Source of the DNA: Bacillus massilinigeriensis
GTDB lineage: Bacteria > Bacillota > Bacilli > Bacillales > Cytobacillaceae
NCBI RefSeq assembly: GCF_900111815.1
Contig: NZ_LT630004.1
Coordinates: 2,156,293-2,220,292 of the forward strand
Length of the DNA stretch: 64,000 nucleotides
Direction: 5' to 3'
The first letter of the stretch is position 1, and each line of letters starts with the position of its first letter. The notes below the pieces were generated by a model. The model searched no databases. It had not been told where the DNA came from and saw only the letters and a list, made by a program, of their open reading frames with translations. Shown here one piece after another: positions 1 through 8,904 of the stretch. A program made the position numbers and the translations under genes.

Positions 1-1875
1 TAAGACATAAAAGTCTACCGGCTTCTTCTCGCCTTGCCATGGGTGACTTTCCCACATTCCAGTTATAGCAGCAGCTAAGTGCTCCCTTTCTTCCGGAAGC
101 TCTGAATCTCCATTCCCTAAAAAGACGGTTCCAGTTTCGTAAACAGCAACGCTTTCGTTCTGCCTTGCATTATTATACTTTAGAACTTCAAGCAGTTGAG
201 GAACAATGCTAAGGCGAAGCATGCTGCGCTCCTCGCTCATTGGCATGGACAGTTCAACTGGTTCCCTTGTTTCAATGGCATATTGCAGCGCCTTTTCTCT
301 GCTTGTCAAGGAGTAGGTCACTGCTTGATACAAGCCTGCACCCTCTAAATAGCTCCTAACAACCCTGCGCTTTTTCTGATATTCAGAAAGCATGCCTGGA
401 GCGAACGGCGCAACCGGCAATGTAGAAGGTAAACGATCGTACCCATAGAGTCGTGCAATTTCCTCAATTAAATCTTCTTCTATGAAAATATCCCCTCTTC
501 GGGATGGAACGCTGACTGTAATAGAGTCGACATCGACACAAGCTCCGAATTGAAGGCGAGAGAAAATGTCCTCTATCTCTGACATTTCTAATTCGGTTCC
601 TAGCACAGCATTAATTTTCCCAAGTGTTGTTGTTACCTTATTCTCTTTTCGCTCAAGATGGTCTGCCACAACGGTACCCGAAAGCACTTCTCCACCCGCA
701 AGCTGCTCCATCAACTCGGCAGCGCGTTCTGCAGCTGCACGCACTCGTTCAGGATCGACACCTTTTTCGTATCGTGCGCTTGCTTCACTCCTTAAAGCGT
801 GGTCTTTCGAAGATTTTCTAATCGCTGCGCCCGTAAAATAAGCTGATTCAATAAGCACGTTGGTAGTATCAGCGCTTACTTCCGTATTTGCACCGCCCAT
901 TACGCCTGCAAGGGCAACAGGGTTGGAACCATTTGTGATGACAAGATGTTCTTCTGTCAAATTCCGCTTTACGTTATCAAGCGTTTCAATTGTCTCCCCA
1001 GCCTTTGCTCGGCGAACGAGGATCTCCTTGGATTCAAGCTTGTCATAGTCAAATGCATGGAGAGGCTGCCCATACTCTAGAAGAACCAAGTTAGTAATGT
1101 CAACGACATTGTTATGTGGACGAATTCCAGCAGCCATTAGCCTTCCTTGAAGCCATAACGGAGAAGGACCAATCTTAACGTTTTTCACAATCTTTGCGGT
1201 GTAAAGTGGATTATCGTCCTTTGCTTCTACATTTACTGTAATGTAATCGGATGCATCCTTAGATACTGCTGAAGGTGCTGGCTCAGGAAACTGCACTTCT
1301 TTTCCAAGTATCGCCGCTGTCTCATAAGCTACTCCTAGCATACTCATGCAGTCTGCTCTGTTTGGCGTAAGACCCAACTCAAGAATTTCATCATCCCTTC
1401 CGAGAAGAGCCATTGCATCTTGACCAACTTCTGTATCAGCAGGGAATACATAAATACCTTCCGCATACTCCTTCGCAATTAGCTTTCCTTCAATGCCAAG
1501 TTCCTGCAGAGAGCAAATCATTCCATGGGACGCTTCACCGCGCAGCTTTGCCTTCTTGATTTTGAAATTCCCTGGCAACACTGCTCCAACTGTCGCAACA
1601 GCCACTTTTTGTCCTTTGGCAACGTTCGGTGCTCCACAAATAATTTGTACAGGTTCGCCATCACCGAGATCAACTAGCGTTTTATTGAGCTTTTCAGCAT
1701 TAGGGTGCTTTTCGCACTCGAGAACATGGCCGACTACTACTCCGCTTACACCTGCATTTAATTTATCAACACTTTCGACTTCAATCCCGCTCTTTGTAAT
1801 TCTTTCTCCAAGTTCTTCCGCAGAAACACCGTTCAGATCGACATATTCCTGCAGCCATTTATAAGATACCAGCAT
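1..1875 (-). CDS. pheT: Phenylalanine--tRNA ligase beta subunit (3' end outside window)
   Basis: PheT pairs with PheS in the cytosolic (alpha-beta)2 enzyme that charges tRNA-Phe. The minus-strand frame is open from the ATG at 1873-1875 to the window edge, giving 625 residues; the family is about 800, so the C-terminal anticodon-binding part is missing. The protein starts [14 protein letters not shown]. An EMAP/tRNA-binding-like N-terminal domain follows ([16 protein letters not shown] near residues 45-60), then the B3/B4 editing region with [11 protein letters not shown] and [12 protein letters not shown]. The gene begins 14 bases after the pheS stop and AGGAGG overlaps that stop, so the two are co-transcribed and coupled. 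Confidence 0.96.
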   Translation of the reverse strand, partial: MLVSYKWLQEYVDLNGVSAEELGERITKSGIEVESVDKLNAGVSGVVVGHVLECEKHPNAEKLNKTLVDLGDGEPVQIICGAPNVAKGQKVAVATVGAVLPGNFKIKKAKLRGEASHGMICSLQELGIEGKLIAKEYAEGIYVFPADTEVGQDAMALLGRDDEILELGLTPNRADCMSMLGVAYETAAILGKEVQFPEPAPSAVSKDASDYITVNVEAKDDNPLYTAKIVKNVKIGPSPLWLQGRLMAAGIRPHNNVVDITNLVLLEYGQPLHAFDYDKLESKEILVRRAKAGETIETLDNVKRNLTEEHLVITNGSNPVALAGVMGGANTEVSADTTNVLIESAYFTGAAIRKSSKDHALRSEASARYEKGVDPERVRAAAERAAELMEQLAGGEVLSGTVVADHLERKENKVTTTLGKINAVLGTELEMSEIEDIFSRLQFGACVDVDSITVSVPSRRGDIFIEEDLIEEIARLYGYDRLPSTLPVAPFAPGMLSEYQKKRRVVRSYLEGAGLYQAVTYSLTSREKALQYAIETREPVELSMPMSEERSMLRLSIVPQLLEVLKYNNARQNESVAVYETGTVFLGNGDSELPEEREHLAAAITGMWESHPWQGEKKPVDFYVL

Positions 1876-1889
1876 GGTTATATTTCCTC

Positions 1890-2933
1890 CTAGCTATATT
1901 CAGTTATTGAGAATTGTTTTAAGAAACGAATATCATTTGTATAAAAATGGCGGATATCATCAATTCCGTATTTCAACATGGCAATTCTCTCCGCACCGAT
2001 TCCAAAAGCGAAACCCGTATATTTCTTTGAATCATATCCCGCCATCTCCAAGACATTCGGGTGAACCATCCCTGCACCCAAAACCTCAATCCAGCCAGTC
2101 TGTTTACAGACGCTGCATCCTTTTCCATGGCAGATTTTGCAGGAGATATCCATTTCAACGGAAGGCTCTGTAAATGGAAAGAAACTTGGACGCAACCGAA
2201 TTTCTCTATCATCGCCAAAAATCTTTTTAGCAAGTACCTGCAATGATCCCTTTAAATCACTCATAGTCACATGCTCATCGACAACAAGACCTTCGATTTG
2301 CATGAATTGATGCGAATGGGTCGCGTCATCATTATCACGCCTATATACTTTTCCAGGACAAATAATTTTGACTGGTCCCTTCCCTGCATTTTTTTCCATA
2401 GTTCTTGCCTGTACAGGGGAAGTATGTGTTCTCATTAATGTTTCTGCGCTAATATAGAAGGAATCTTGCATGTCCCTTGCAGGGTGGCCCTTTGGAAGGT
2501 TCAATGCTTCAAAATTGTAATAATCATTTTCTACTTCAGGACCTTCCGCAACCGTATATCCCATGCCGATGAATAGATCTTCGATTTCTTCTACCACTTT
2601 AGTCAATGGATGCTGCCCGCCACTCGGGACTGGTCTTCCAGGAAGCGTGACATCGATTGTTTCAGAAGCTAGTTTTTGGGCTACCGCAATCTCTTCCAGC
2701 TCTTTTTGCCTTTCCTCAATCTTAGTGGAGATGCTGTCCCGAACTTCGTTTGCGAGTGCGCCCATTGCAGGCCTCTCTTCGGCGGACAGTTTCCCCATTC
2801 CCTTAAGTACTTCTGTTATCGGGCCTTTCTTCCCTAAAAACGCAACCCTGATATCATTTAATTCTTTCAGATCGGCAGCGCCAGCAACTTTCTCAATGGC
2901 CTCTGCCTGCAGTTCCTTCAAACGTTCCTGCAT
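1890..2933 (-). CDS. pheS: Phenylalanine--tRNA ligase alpha subunit
   Basis: PheS carries the class II catalytic core that activates phenylalanine and charges tRNA-Phe together with PheT. The product is 347 residues, as usual for Bacillus. The N-terminal coiled-coil arm is followed by motif 2 ([15 protein letters not shown]) and the C-terminal motif 3 ([18 protein letters not shown]). A CxxC-rich insert ([17 protein letters not shown]) is present, as in Bacillus PheS. I chose the ATG at 2931-2933 because AAAGGAGG lies 7-8 bases upstream; an ATG seven codons further out has no ribosome site. A Phe T-box leader precedes the gene. Confidence 0.97.
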   Translation of the reverse strand: MQERLKELQAEAIEKVAGAADLKELNDIRVAFLGKKGPITEVLKGMGKLSAEERPAMGALANEVRDSISTKIEERQKELEEIAVAQKLASETIDVTLPGRPVPSGGQHPLTKVVEEIEDLFIGMGYTVAEGPEVENDYYNFEALNLPKGHPARDMQDSFYISAETLMRTHTSPVQARTMEKNAGKGPVKIICPGKVYRRDNDDATHSHQFMQIEGLVVDEHVTMSDLKGSLQVLAKKIFGDDREIRLRPSFFPFTEPSVEMDISCKICHGKGCSVCKQTGWIEVLGAGMVHPNVLEMAGYDSKKYTGFAFGIGAERIAMLKYGIDDIRHFYTNDIRFLKQFSITEYS

Positions 2934-2956
2934 GTTTTCATCCTCCTTTTGCAATT

Positions 2957-2981
2957 AAAAAAATCACCGCCAGGATGGCGG
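2957..2981 (-). terminator. Extra hairpin plus T-run between T-box terminator and pheS
   Basis: On the minus strand CCGCCA-TCC-TGGCGG forms a 6-bp, 3-base-loop hairpin followed by TGA and seven T residues. It lies between the T-box terminator and the pheS ribosome site and looks like a second intrinsic terminator or an RNA-stability stem. Function is inferred from shape only. Confidence 0.5.
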
Positions 2982-2988
2982 AAAGCAC

Positions 2989-3256
2989 AAAAAGACCCCA
3001 TCCCTGTGAAAGGGACGAGGTCTTGGTTCGCGGTACCACCCTTTTTAACATACAGCAGTCCTGTATGTCGCTTCATTGGGATAACGGCATGTGCCGGGGC
3101 ATCTTTACATTCTAGTGAATGGTCCCGATGCCAACTCGGGAGGTGAACTTCGCTTGGCGTTGCCAGGTTATGCTTTCAGTCAAAGGCATATCCTCCCTAG
3201 TTGGCCGCTTTCCAAACTACTCTTCTCCGTCAGTGTTTTTAGCAATGATATTTTGC
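2989..3256 (-). promoter_or_regulatory. T-box leader controlling pheST (specifier UUC)
   Basis: Uncharged tRNA-Phe binding this leader should switch a terminator to an antiterminator and turn on pheST. Visible parts are the T-box sequence GGGTGGTACCGCG (about 3029-3041), the terminator AAGACCTCGTCCC-loop-GGGATGGGGTCTTTTT (2989-3023), and a 3' stem I segment holding the likely specifier TTC at 3147-3145, within AAGTTCACC. TTC matches the phenylalanine operon downstream. Transcription start is inferred from the promoter at 3262-3290. Confidence 0.93.
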
Positions 3257-3261
3257 AGTTA

Positions 3262-3290
3262 ATTATAGTATACTCTTACCTTAATTTCAA
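3262..3290 (-). promoter_or_regulatory. Sigma-A promoter of pheST
   Basis: Read on the minus strand: TTGAAA (3290-3285), a 17-base spacer, then TATAAT (3267-3262). This is nearly consensus and lies just upstream of the T-box leader. Confidence 0.85.
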
Positions 3291-3310
3291 ACGGTATTCG
3301 AAAAAACATA

Positions 3311-4066
3311 TTACTTTGGCAATTTCAAGTAATAGAGCAGGATTCCGGCGGCAACCGCTACATTAAGCGACTCGCTGCTGCCTAAAATCGGAATGTAAAG
3401 GTTTCGATCCGTTTTTGAAAGCAATTCTTTGTCCACACCTTTTCCTTCGTTACCGACGATAAGGGCAAACTTTTTGCCAAGCTCTACTTCATTGTATGGC
3501 TGGCCATTCTCCAGTGCTGTTCCATACACAGGAATACCCCACTCACTTAGCCTATTAATTGTTTGCGCTAAGTTTTCGGAAATGACAGGCAAATGAAAAG
3601 TGCTTCCTTGGGCAGACCGCAGCACCTTTGGATTGTATATATCCACGCTTCCAGTACCGACGATGACCGCATCCACACCTGCAGCATCTGCTGTCCGAAT
3701 CATTGTCCCAAGATTTCCGGGATCTTGCACCGCATCGACAAGCAAAAAAGTGCTGCCGGACACTTCACTCGCTTTTGGTATTTCACAAACAGCAAAAATA
3801 CCTTGGGTTGTTTCTGTTTCAGCAAGCATTTCAGCAATTTCTCCTGTCACTGTATAAACGGGGACAGAACCAAAATCTAAATTAGGCGGCATTTCGGTAG
3901 TTTCGCTTATCATAATCTCTTGAACGGCAGCATTTCCTTTTACTGCTTCTTCGACAAGATGAAATCCTTCTATTAAAAAGGCGCCTGACGTTTCCCGCCC
4001 TTTTCTTGATAAAAGCTTTTTCCACTGTTTTACTTTGGGATTCTTTACAGAGGTAATGTATTTCAT
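3311..4066 (-). CDS. ysgA: TrmH/SpoU-family RNA 2'-O-methyltransferase (YsgA-like)
   Basis: This is a SPOUT-fold, AdoMet-dependent RNA ribose methyltransferase; the target nucleotide cannot be read from sequence. The 251-residue protein has a substrate-binding N-terminus (SGAFLIEGFHLVEEA, near 27-41) and the three SpoU motifs: DAVQDPGNLGTMIRTADAAG near 111-130, ALIVGNEGKGV, and PILGSSESLNVAVAAGILLYYL near the end. I placed the start at the ATG at 4064-4066 because AAGGAGT lies about 8 bases upstream; the open frame extends 26 codons further without a ribosome site. The gene follows the B. subtilis order next to pheST and sspI. The symbol comes from that similarity. Confidence 0.9.
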   Translation of the reverse strand: MKYITSVKNPKVKQWKKLLSRKGRETSGAFLIEGFHLVEEAVKGNAAVQEIMISETTEMPPNLDFGSVPVYTVTGEIAEMLAETETTQGIFAVCEIPKASEVSGSTFLLVDAVQDPGNLGTMIRTADAAGVDAVIVGTGSVDIYNPKVLRSAQGSTFHLPVISENLAQTINRLSEWGIPVYGTALENGQPYNEVELGKKFALIVGNEGKGVDKELLSKTDRNLYIPILGSSESLNVAVAAGILLYYLKLPK

Positions 4067-4192
4067 TTGGGGACACTCCTTTTTGACTGGCAGACCTCGT
4101 TCGATTTCCCTATTATATCGCAAAAAGCTTACATAAAAAAACATAATATGTCCAAGCTAATAGTATTAACATTCTGGGAAGGAGATTAGCAA

Positions 4193-4402
4193 ATGAATCT
4201 TAATTTACGCAATGCAGTTATCCATAATGTAACAGGCAATACGCAGGAAGAACTGAAGAGCACCATTGTAGACGCAATCGAAACAGGTGAAGAAAAAATG
4301 CTTCCAGGTCTTGGTGTGCTGTTCGAAGTAATCTGGCAAAATGCCTCCGCTTCAGAGCAAGAGGAAATGCTCCACTTGCTAGAAAGCGGACTTCCGAAAT
4401 AG
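4193..4402 (+). CDS. sspI: Small acid-soluble spore protein SspI
   Basis: SspI is a minor small acid-soluble protein found in the core of dormant spores. The 69-residue sequence (starting [13 protein letters not shown], ending HLLESGLPK) matches the SspI family over its whole length and has no DNA-binding alpha/beta-SASP motif. The ATG follows GGGAAGGAG by about 7 bases. The gene is monocistronic: it has its own terminator at 4411-4461 and runs divergently from the ysgA-like gene. A CATAATA in the upstream region (about 4141-4147) resembles a sigma-G -10 box but has no convincing -35, so forespore control is inferred from the family. Confidence 0.95.
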   Translation: MNLNLRNAVIHNVTGNTQEELKSTIVDAIETGEEKMLPGLGVLFEVIWQNASASEQEEMLHLLESGLPK

Positions 4403-4410
4403 TCTAACAT

Positions 4411-4461
4411 GGGGCTGCCCACAAAAGTGATACTCTTGTGGGCAGCCCCTTCTTGTTTTTT
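4411..4461 (+). terminator. Intrinsic terminator of sspI
   Basis: A perfect 14-bp stem GGGGCTGCCCACAA / TTGTGGGCAGCCCC with an 11-base loop is followed by TTCTTGTTTTTTT. Confidence 0.93.
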
Positions 4462-4471
4462 TCCTCCTAGT

Positions 4472-4505
4472 AAAAAAAGCTTGCGGAAATAACATTCCCG
4501 CAAGC
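4472..4505 (-). terminator. Intrinsic terminator of the M42 peptidase gene
   Basis: On the minus strand an 8-bp stem GCTTGCGG / CCGCAAGC with a 10-base loop is followed by seven T residues, 27 bases after the peptidase stop codon. Confidence 0.88.
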
Positions 4506-4531
4506 AGACTAAAAGTTTCTATTCTCGGTTT

Positions 4532-5617
4532 TTATTCGTAAGTGATTTTATCAACTGTTTCCTTATCCATTCGTTTGATGACCTCGGTAATTAGCTTTAC
4601 CGCATTTTCGTAATCATCACGGTGAAGCATCGCAGCATGTGAATGAATATAGCGAGTTGCAATCGTAATAGATAGAGAAGGAACTCCAGCATGAGTTGTA
4701 TGAATTGCTCCCGAGTCTGTTCCTCCACCAGCAATCGAATCAAACTGATATGGGATGTTGAGTTCATCGGCAATACCCGTAACAAAATCACGAAGTCCTT
4801 TATGGGACACCATGCTTGCATCATAAAGGATGATTTGTGGACCATGTCCCATCTTGCTTTGCGCTTCTTTTTCAGTAATTCCTGGAGTATCCCCAGCAAT
4901 ACCTACATCCACTCCAAAAGCAATATCTGGTTGGATCAATTGAGCAGATGTCTTAGCTCCACGCAAACCTACTTCCTCTTGGACTGTACCAACACCGTAT
5001 ACCTCGTTCGGATGCGATTCACTCTTCAGCTGTTTCAGTACATCAATGGCAATTGCACAGCCAATTCTGTTATCCCAGGCTTTAGCAAGCAGCATTTTTT
5101 CATTGTTCATGACAGTGAATTCGAAATACGGCACAACCATGTCTCCTGGTCGCACGCCCCATTCATTTGCTTCTGCACGGCTACTTGCCCCAATATCAAT
5201 GAACATGTCTTTGATATCAACGGGCTTTTTGCGTACTTCCGCTGGCAGGATATGAGGTGGTTTGGAACCAATCACACCTGTTATATCTCCTTTGTCGGTT
5301 ACGATGGTGACACGCTGCGCCAACATTACTTGGCCCCACCAGCCTCCAACAGTCTGAAAACGAATGAAGCCTTTTTCATCAATGGCAGTAACCATAAATC
5401 CAACTTCATCTAAATGGCCAGCAACCATGATTTTAGGACCACCAGGCGTGCCTGTTTTTTTCGCAATTAAGCTTCCAAGTCCATCTGTTGAGACTTCATC
5501 GGAGAAAGGTTCTATGTATTTCTTCATGACATCTCTTACTTGACGTTCGTTGCCCGGGATTCCATTGGCATCTGTTAAGTCTTTCAGCATCGTTAATGTT
5601 TCATCATATTTCGCCAT
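4532..5617 (-). CDS. ysdC: M42-family dinuclear metallo-aminopeptidase (YsdC-like)
   Basis: This is a cytosolic glutamyl-aminopeptidase/endoglucanase-type M42 peptidase, whose relatives form large hollow tetrahedral assemblies that trim peptides. The 361-residue protein keeps the expected two-metal and catalytic residues: His68 and Asp70 (VAGHLDEVG), Asp182 (AWDNRIG), the Glu214-Glu215 pair ([10 protein letters not shown]), Asp237 (GVDVGI) and His325 (RYIHSH). The ATG at 5617 follows AAGGGAG. It is a single-gene unit with its own terminator. The substrate is not evident; the older cellulase-like name of the family is misleading. Confidence 0.92.
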   Translation of the reverse strand: MAKYDETLTMLKDLTDANGIPGNERQVRDVMKKYIEPFSDEVSTDGLGSLIAKKTGTPGGPKIMVAGHLDEVGFMVTAIDEKGFIRFQTVGGWWGQVMLAQRVTIVTDKGDITGVIGSKPPHILPAEVRKKPVDIKDMFIDIGASSRAEANEWGVRPGDMVVPYFEFTVMNNEKMLLAKAWDNRIGCAIAIDVLKQLKSESHPNEVYGVGTVQEEVGLRGAKTSAQLIQPDIAFGVDVGIAGDTPGITEKEAQSKMGHGPQIILYDASMVSHKGLRDFVTGIADELNIPYQFDSIAGGGTDSGAIHTTHAGVPSLSITIATRYIHSHAAMLHRDDYENAVKLITEVIKRMDKETVDKITYE

Positions 5618-5694
5618 TGTTTCGACTCCCTTAAGATTAGTAATTTCGCTTTTTATTATAACGCTAAGAAAGCCTAATGTACAAAAAATTCTAA

Positions 5695-6192
5695 CTAATA
5701 CCCTTTCCTTTGCCGTTCATAATTTACTTCATTTTTCTCGAAGTATGCTTTCTCCATTTCCTCTTCTGTAAAACCCAACGCCTCCGCAAGCTCAAGATAC
5801 TCATCTAGCATTCCCCAATACGTATCTTCTGTCTTTTCGTTGTTAAAAGAAAGGATGCTTTCGTATAACCGAATAAACATGGCGGTCACCGAAATATCAG
5901 CCTTTTCTTTTCGTTTGGCAGCATTGCGGATTTTCCCATCATAACCAAGTTCAATCCCAAGCGAAAGCATAAAATGAATGCCATCCACGAACTCTTCCAA
6001 AATCACAGCTTTTTCCGAAGACGGTTTTAAACTCCAGAATTTAAAGCATCTCGTCTCATTCGCGAGTTCCCCTAACTCTACCAGCAAAGCGAGAATTTTA
6101 CGTTCGAACAAATCTTCTTCCTTTAGAGCGTGCTTCTGCTCGATATGATGATCCAGCTCTCTTTGCATTCCGAAAAGTTTTTCGTAGTTCAT
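5695..6192 (-). CDS. All-alpha dimeric dUTP diphosphatase (dUTPase_2 family)
   Basis: It hydrolyses dUTP to dUMP and pyrophosphate, keeping uracil out of DNA and supplying thymidylate synthesis. It belongs to the all-alpha MazG-like NTP-PPase fold, not the trimeric beta dUTPases. The 165-residue protein shows both metal-binding helices: [17 protein letters not shown] near residues 36-52 and the EEFVDGIHF motif near 69-77. The ATG at 6192 has AGGAGG close upstream. An IS4-family element sits 37 bases upstream of the start codon, so whatever promoter was there has been separated from the gene. Confidence 0.9.
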   Translation of the reverse strand: MNYEKLFGMQRELDHHIEQKHALKEEDLFERKILALLVELGELANETRCFKFWSLKPSSEKAVILEEFVDGIHFMLSLGIELGYDGKIRNAAKRKEKADISVTAMFIRLYESILSFNNEKTEDTYWGMLDEYLELAEALGFTEEEMEKAYFEKNEVNYERQRKGY

Positions 6193-6220
6193 AATGTCCT
6201 CCTATACTTATAATATTTTC

Positions 6221-6229
6221 AAACTATAT
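6221..6229. repeat. Target-site duplication, left copy
   Basis: AAACTATAT directly abuts the left inverted repeat of the IS and is repeated exactly at 7635-7643, as expected for a 9-bp staggered insertion. Confidence 0.9.
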
Positions 6230-7634
6230 CACTAGTGTTGCATAAATAATGTCTTAATATTCAGTTTAATTGTCTTTCTCGCTTAAAGCCAAAAAAGTAA
6301 ATACCCAACCAAAGGTGGCTCCATCCATTTGGGAATTTATTTACAATTAGACATTTGCAGCAACGACAATTCCTTTTATTAAGGGATCGTTTTTCCTTCC
6401 ATCTTACGAAGCCAAACCTGCGCTGGTTTCCACAACGCAGCTTTTAAATAACGGCTAATTTGTAAGGTTTTCCGCTTGCTTTTTGTTTCGACCTGCGCAA
6501 GTACATGAAGGCAAAAAACAATAAGGGCAATAAACACTTGATTTTGAATAGCCCATTCACTTTGACCGTAAAACTTTTTGATATTAAGATGTTGCTTTAT
6601 CCATTTGAAAAACAGTTCTATTGCCCAGCGTGACTTATACATCTCTGATATTTCTTCCGCACTTAAGTCAAAGCGATTTGTGATTAAATGAAGGGTATTT
6701 CCTTTTGTATCTATCACTTTTAAAAGGCGAAAGTAGTTTTCAGCACGGTTTTGAGTCGTACCTATCAGAACCATTTGATCCGATAAAACAGTCGAGCCCT
6801 CGGGTAGTTTGAAATCATAAACTTCCCTGATAACAGCGTTTTTTCTTAACCTGGAAAGGAAGAAGTACCCTTCATCTGTCATGCGATCAAATCGCTCGTA
6901 GTCTAAATAGCCCCGGTCAAAAACATACATGCATTCTTTATCATCCACCAGAATTTCAAGCTGACCACGATCATGTTCTTTTGCGGTGGTCATGATGGCT
7001 TTTTCGGGATAGGACTTCCCATCTTCCATGAAAACAAGGCGTAGGTGTAACTTTACTCCTCCCTTTTTCTTACGGAATTTCGCCCATCTATGATTGGTTA
7101 AATTAAGTGGCAATGTGCTTGAATCAATGATTTTTAATGGCATAATCAGTTTTTTATAGTGTGTTTTGACATGGATTTGTGAGACTAAATCAAGAAATAG
7201 CCTTTGAAACAAATCTGGATTTATTCCGTTTAAGCGCCGTGACAGCTGGGAAATACTAATCGAATCAAGGTCGATTTCTTTTTGAAGTTGGTCATCAAAA
7301 AGACAATCACTCAGTGCATGAAGACTTTCGACTTCTTGTAGCTGTGCATAAATAAGTAATTTTAAAAACGATTCTGTCGTCAACTTTTTCGTATAAAGAT
7401 CTAATTTCAATGTTTTCACTTGTTCTTCAAACAACGGAAGATTTATTGATGAAAACCATTGTCCAAATGAAGTTTTTCGTGTAACCTTATCCATGGGTTT
7501 GTCCTTTATTAATAGATTTGGATGGGTTACCACCTGACATATCTATTATAAAGGACTTTTTCTTTGCGTAAAATAACTTACCTGAACATTTTGAGTATTT
7601 TTAATAGTGGAATTAAATTAATGCAACACTAGTG
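6230..7634 (-). mobile_element. Complete IS4-family insertion sequence (IS4Bsu1-like)
   Basis: The element is 1405 bp and bounded by inverted repeats: CACTAGTGTTGCATaAAT at the left end and the reverse complement of CACTAGTGTTGCATtAAT at the right. Exact 9-bp direct repeats AAACTATAT flank it. It carries one intact transposase gene on the minus strand. The clean duplication and intact reading frame indicate a recent and probably functional insertion. Length and protein resemble IS4Bsu1 of B. subtilis; the name is by recollection of the family, not by a search. Confidence 0.93.
6379..7494 (-). CDS. IS4-family DDE transposase
   Basis: It catalyses cut-and-paste movement of the surrounding IS. 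The 371-residue protein shows the full DDE triad of the IS4 group: Asp124 (IIDSSTLPL), Asp193 (YVFDRGYLDYERF) and Glu293 inside the YREK signature (Tyr286, Arg289, Glu293, Lys300, in YKSRWAIELFFKWIK). A DUF4372-type N-terminal region precedes the nuclease core. I placed the start at the ATG at 7492-7494 because AAAGGA lies 7 bases upstream; 13 further in-frame codons extend outward without a better ribosome site. No frameshift or stop interrupts it. Confidence 0.95.
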   Translation of the reverse strand: MDKVTRKTSFGQWFSSINLPLFEEQVKTLKLDLYTKKLTTESFLKLLIYAQLQEVESLHALSDCLFDDQLQKEIDLDSISISQLSRRLNGINPDLFQRLFLDLVSQIHVKTHYKKLIMPLKIIDSSTLPLNLTNHRWAKFRKKKGGVKLHLRLVFMEDGKSYPEKAIMTTAKEHDRGQLEILVDDKECMYVFDRGYLDYERFDRMTDEGYFFLSRLRKNAVIREVYDFKLPEGSTVLSDQMVLIGTTQNRAENYFRLLKVIDTKGNTLHLITNRFDLSAEEISEMYKSRWAIELFFKWIKQHLNIKKFYGQSEWAIQNQVFIALIVFCLHVLAQVETKSKRKTLQISRYLKAALWKPAQVWLRKMEGKTIP

Positions 7635-7643
7635 AAACTATAT
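7635..7643. repeat. Target-site duplication, right copy
   Basis: AAACTATAT, identical to 6221-6229, immediately outside the right inverted repeat. Confidence 0.9.
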
Positions 7644-7674
7644 GTTGAATTTAATGTTCTCTCATTTTACCACC

Positions 7675-7927
7675 GTTGATTGGAGAGGAATGCGCCGACT
7701 CCGGCGGGATTAGCGTGACAGTCGAGACCCCACAGGACGGGAAGCGTCCGAGGAGATAGAAATGCTGAAGCGCTTTGTTCAGCCCCGACGAGCGCTGGAG
7801 GGCCTGACAATGAAGTCGCTCTTTGACTTCAATGGCAGGACCGAAGCGGCTCGAGGGGCTAAGCGCTGAAGCTGGGCAGGCTCGACGCACGCCCCGCGGA
7901 AAGCGTGCGCCTGGATCGGAAATCAAC
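7675..7927. repeat. Dispersed GC-rich repeat (type A) with short terminal inverted repeats
   Basis: The block begins GTTGATTGGAG and ends GGAAATCAAC, so the termini are inverted repeats (GTTGATT / AATCAAC). Inner segments such as GACTCCGGCGGGA, GAGACCCCACAGG and GCACGCCCCGCGGAAAGCG match a repeat I recognise from many Bacillaceae intergenic regions. It is non-coding; a 92-codon open frame inside it is an artefact of GC richness. A second repeat (7763-7877) interrupts it. Base composition differs sharply from neighbouring genes. This block fills the gap between the IS and ysdA. Confidence 0.75.
7763..7877. repeat. Second dispersed repeat (type B) nested inside type A
   Basis: This is a long imperfect hairpin. 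The outer arms contain GCTGAAGCGCT, AGCCCC / GGGGCT and AGCGCT, and the apex is TGAAGTC-GCTCTTT-GACTTCA. It separates CCGAGGAG from GGCTCGACG, which would be contiguous in a normal type A copy. Sequence style and ends (CTGGAGGGCCT, CGCTGAAGCTGG) resemble the repeats at 51537-51895. Exact ends are uncertain by several bases. Confidence 0.65.
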
Positions 7928-7959
7928 ATTCTTATTTATGAGGTAATTATTTTGTGCAA

Positions 7960-8238
7960 CTAATATAGGAAATACAGCAGCAAAGTGATTTCAATTGCAG
8001 CAATTACAGGAAAACCAACCCGAAAAGATGTATGCTTCGTTTTATGGCGGAAAACACGCATTCCTGCAGTCATCCCAATTCCTGCTCCGAATAGAGCTGT
8101 CAGCCAAAGCTGCCTTTCACTGACTCTGTATCTTCCTTCCCGCGCAAGTTTTTTATCCCTTCCCATTAGGAAGAACCCATACATATTCCAAAAGAGCAGC
8201 AATGCCAGCAATACAGCTTTAGGCTCCAATCCCCTCAT
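7960..8238 (-). CDS. ysdA: DUF1294 membrane protein (YsdA-like)
   Basis: This is a small integral membrane protein of unknown function with a DUF1294 domain. About 92 residues contain hydrophobic segments AVLLALLLFWNMYGFFLMG, LWLTALFGAGIGMTAGM and VIAAIEITLLLYFL, around the typical signature DKKLAREGRYRVSERQLW. The conserved FRHKTKHTSF follows the second segment. The start is uncertain: the only good ribosome site (AGGAGG) is one base from the ATG at 8236-8238, so a TTG three codons downstream (8229) at 10-base spacing may be used. The ribosome site overlaps the T-run of the rplT terminator, so expression depends on readthrough. Confidence 0.82.
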   Translation of the reverse strand: MRGLEPKAVLLALLLFWNMYGFFLMGRDKKLAREGRYRVSERQLWLTALFGAGIGMTAGMRVFRHKTKHTSFRVGFPVIAAIEITLLLYFLY

Positions 8239-8245
8239 TCCTCCT

Positions 8246-8275
8246 AAAAAAGCCATCCCCTTAACGGGAATGGCT
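8246..8275 (-). terminator. Terminator of the infC-rpmI-rplT operon
   Basis: On the minus strand GCCATTCCC-GTTAA-GGGGATGGC followed by six T residues, 12 bases after the rplT stop. ysdA starts immediately after the T-run. Confidence 0.9.
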
Positions 8276-8287
8276 TTCATCAGTATC

Positions 8288-8659
<372 letters not shown>

Positions 8660-8686
8660 CTATATATGAATCGAAATCCTCGAATT

Positions 8687-8887
8687 TTACTTGATGTTGT
8701 CAAGCAGGTGGCGAATACGCTTGAAATCGCCTTTTGATACAAGCGAGCTCTTACGAAGCTTACGCTTTGCTTTAGTAGATTTGTTTGCGAATAAGTGGCT
8801 AGTGTAAGCGTGTGAACGCTTCAGTTTGCCGGATCCTGTTTTCTTGAAACGCTTTGCAGCGCCACGGTGTGTTTTCATTTTTGGCAT
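8687..8887 (-). CDS. rpmI: 50S ribosomal protein L35
   Basis: L35 is a small, strongly basic large-subunit protein. The 66-residue sequence [20 protein letters not shown] is diagnostic. It lies between infC and rplT with a GGAGG before the ATG; the infC stop is 17 bases upstream. Confidence 0.98.
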   Translation of the reverse strand: MPKMKTHRGAAKRFKKTGSGKLKRSHAYTSHLFANKSTKAKRKLRKSSLVSKGDFKRIRHLLDNIK

Positions 8888-8904
8888 TTGGGACTTCCTC
8901 CTCG

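Noticed and set aside
3141-3240. Small open frames on the plus strand in the pheS leader
   Set aside because: They fall inside the T-box stem I region and have no ribosome sites.
4691-5413. 240-codon plus-strand open frame opposite the M42 peptidase gene
   Set aside because: Antisense shadow of a gene with complete catalytic motifs; Cys/His/Asn-rich and without a ribosome site.
7651-7929. 92-codon minus-strand open frame
   Set aside because: It lies entirely in the nested GC-rich repeats, has no ribosome site and reads as low-complexity Pro/Arg/Ser sequence.
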